Shown one piece after another: positions 5,603 through 6,131 of a stretch of 6,131 nucleotides of DNA. Each line of letters starts with the position of its first letter. The stretch's first letter is position 1. The notes beneath the pieces were generated by a model that saw only the letters and a program-made list of their open reading frames with translations, did no database searches and was not told where the DNA came from. Origin of the DNA: an uncultured Bacillota bacterium (GTDB taxonomy: Bacteria; Bacillota; Clostridia; Christensenellales; UBA1242). The stretch is from assembly GCA_947088415.1 (NCBI GenBank), contig CAMUGK010000056.1, positions 1 to 6,131 on the forward strand, in the 5' to 3' direction. A program made the translations under genes and the position numbers.

Positions 5603-6131
5603 TTAAAATTCACTCTCCTTATCACTTTTAGATTGAGATATTTTTTTACCATGCTTATTTAAAGCAAGTTTTCCAATACATAGAATTTCGTTTAAACTTT
5701 TAACATATCCTAAATTTATTTCTTCAATATTTTCTTTTGTTTCAAATATTTGTTTATCTATAAAAGTGTTGAATTGTTTTGGTTTATCAAGTTTAAATTC
5801 TAATCTATCTTCTATTAATGAAGATATTTCTTGGTCATTTACAATTTGCCAATAAAGGTTTGAACATTCTTTTCTAGATAAATATGGTTTTAACCAATTT
5901 TTCTTTTTCATTATTGGATTTTTGATAATTTCAAACATACTTGATACGAATGTGGAAAGAGCAACAAAATTTCCATTTTTTGCCATTTCTTTACATAGTC
6001 CAAAAAGTTCTGATTTATTAATAAAATTTTCTTTATCTTCATTTTTAATATGTTTTATGTAATACATAAGCATTTCAAGTTCTTGTTCACCCACGCTTTT
6101 ATCTTTTGAAAAATAATTTATAGTAAAATTT
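5603..6131 (-). CDS. Unrecognised protein, 5' end beyond window
   Basis: The reading frame is open from its TAA at 5603-5605 to the right edge: 175 residues plus one base. Inside the window the only upstream start candidate is a GTG at 6094 (163 residues), but no ribosome site precedes it and the frame continues upstream (NFTINYFSKDKS), so I treat the gene as cut by the edge. I do not recognise the family. The protein is soluble, mainly helical in appearance, rich in Lys, Glu, Asn, Ile and Phe, with no membrane segment, no nucleotide-binding motif and no metal-binding cluster. The tail (HGKKISQSKSDKESEF) is charged and probably disordered. The middle has several aromatics (KKNWLKPYLSRKECSNLYW). 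It ends about 120 bp before efp, with no clear terminator between; the efp promoter lies in that gap. In Bacillus and many clostridia the gene before efp is a Pep-Q/PepP-type Xaa-Pro peptidase; this is not one. Confidence 0.55.
   Translation of the reverse strand, partial: NFTINYFSKDKSVGEQELEMLMYYIKHIKNEDKENFINKSELFGLCKEMAKNGNFVALSTFVSSMFEIIKNPIMKKKNWLKPYLSRKECSNLYWQIVNDQEISSLIEDRLEFKLDKPKQFNTFIDKQIFETKENIEEINLGYVKSLNEILCIGKLALNKHGKKISQSKSDKESEF

Overview
This window is a sporulation locus on the minus strand of an AT-rich endospore-forming Firmicute. Read from right to left, it holds an unrecognised gene cut by the right edge, efp (elongation factor P), a terminator, and then the spoIIIA operon in canonical order AA-AB-AC-AD-AE-AF-AG-AH. 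SpoIIIAH is cut by the left edge. All eight spoIIIA genes are recognisable from conserved motifs. The low GC, strong AGGAG-type ribosome sites, endospore-only spoIIIA genes and the efp-spoIIIA neighbourhood (also found in Bacillus subtilis) point to a spore-forming bacillus or clostridium. The short AF and AG proteins and the gene content fit an uncultured Clostridia lineage better than Bacillus, but that placement is inference.

Layout. Bases 5603-6131: 3' part of a gene of unknown function; its frame is open to the window edge. Bases 5484-5602: intergenic, with a good housekeeping-type promoter for efp (TAGACA, 17 bp, TGtTAAAAT). Bases 4923-5483: efp. Bases 4687-4922: 236 bp with no convincing gene. 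It carries small hairpins after efp, a 10-bp stem terminator with a T run, and a perfect sigma-E-type -10 element (CATACATT) just before spoIIIAA. Bases 229-4686: spoIIIAA to AG, tightly packed with short gaps or overlaps; the only gaps of about 60 bp are AC/AD and AE/AF. Bases 1-216: first 72 codons of spoIIIAH.

How the genes work together. From family knowledge, SpoIIIAA (VirB11/GspE-like ATPase), AB (GspF-like), AC, AD and AE (polytopic membrane proteins) and AF, AG and AH (ring-building-motif proteins) form the mother-cell side of the feeding-tube or A-Q complex. This complex connects to forespore SpoIIQ after engulfment and is needed for sigma-G activity in the forespore. EF-P is a general translation factor that relieves stalling at polyproline; here it appears to be a separate transcription unit.

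No new system was found. The points most worth checking are the sigma-E -10 element abutting an upstream ATG of spoIIIAA, which implies a later start and a very short leader; a 22-bp perfect palindrome between spoIIIAE and spoIIIAF; the compact AF and AG proteins; and the unidentified gene upstream of efp.
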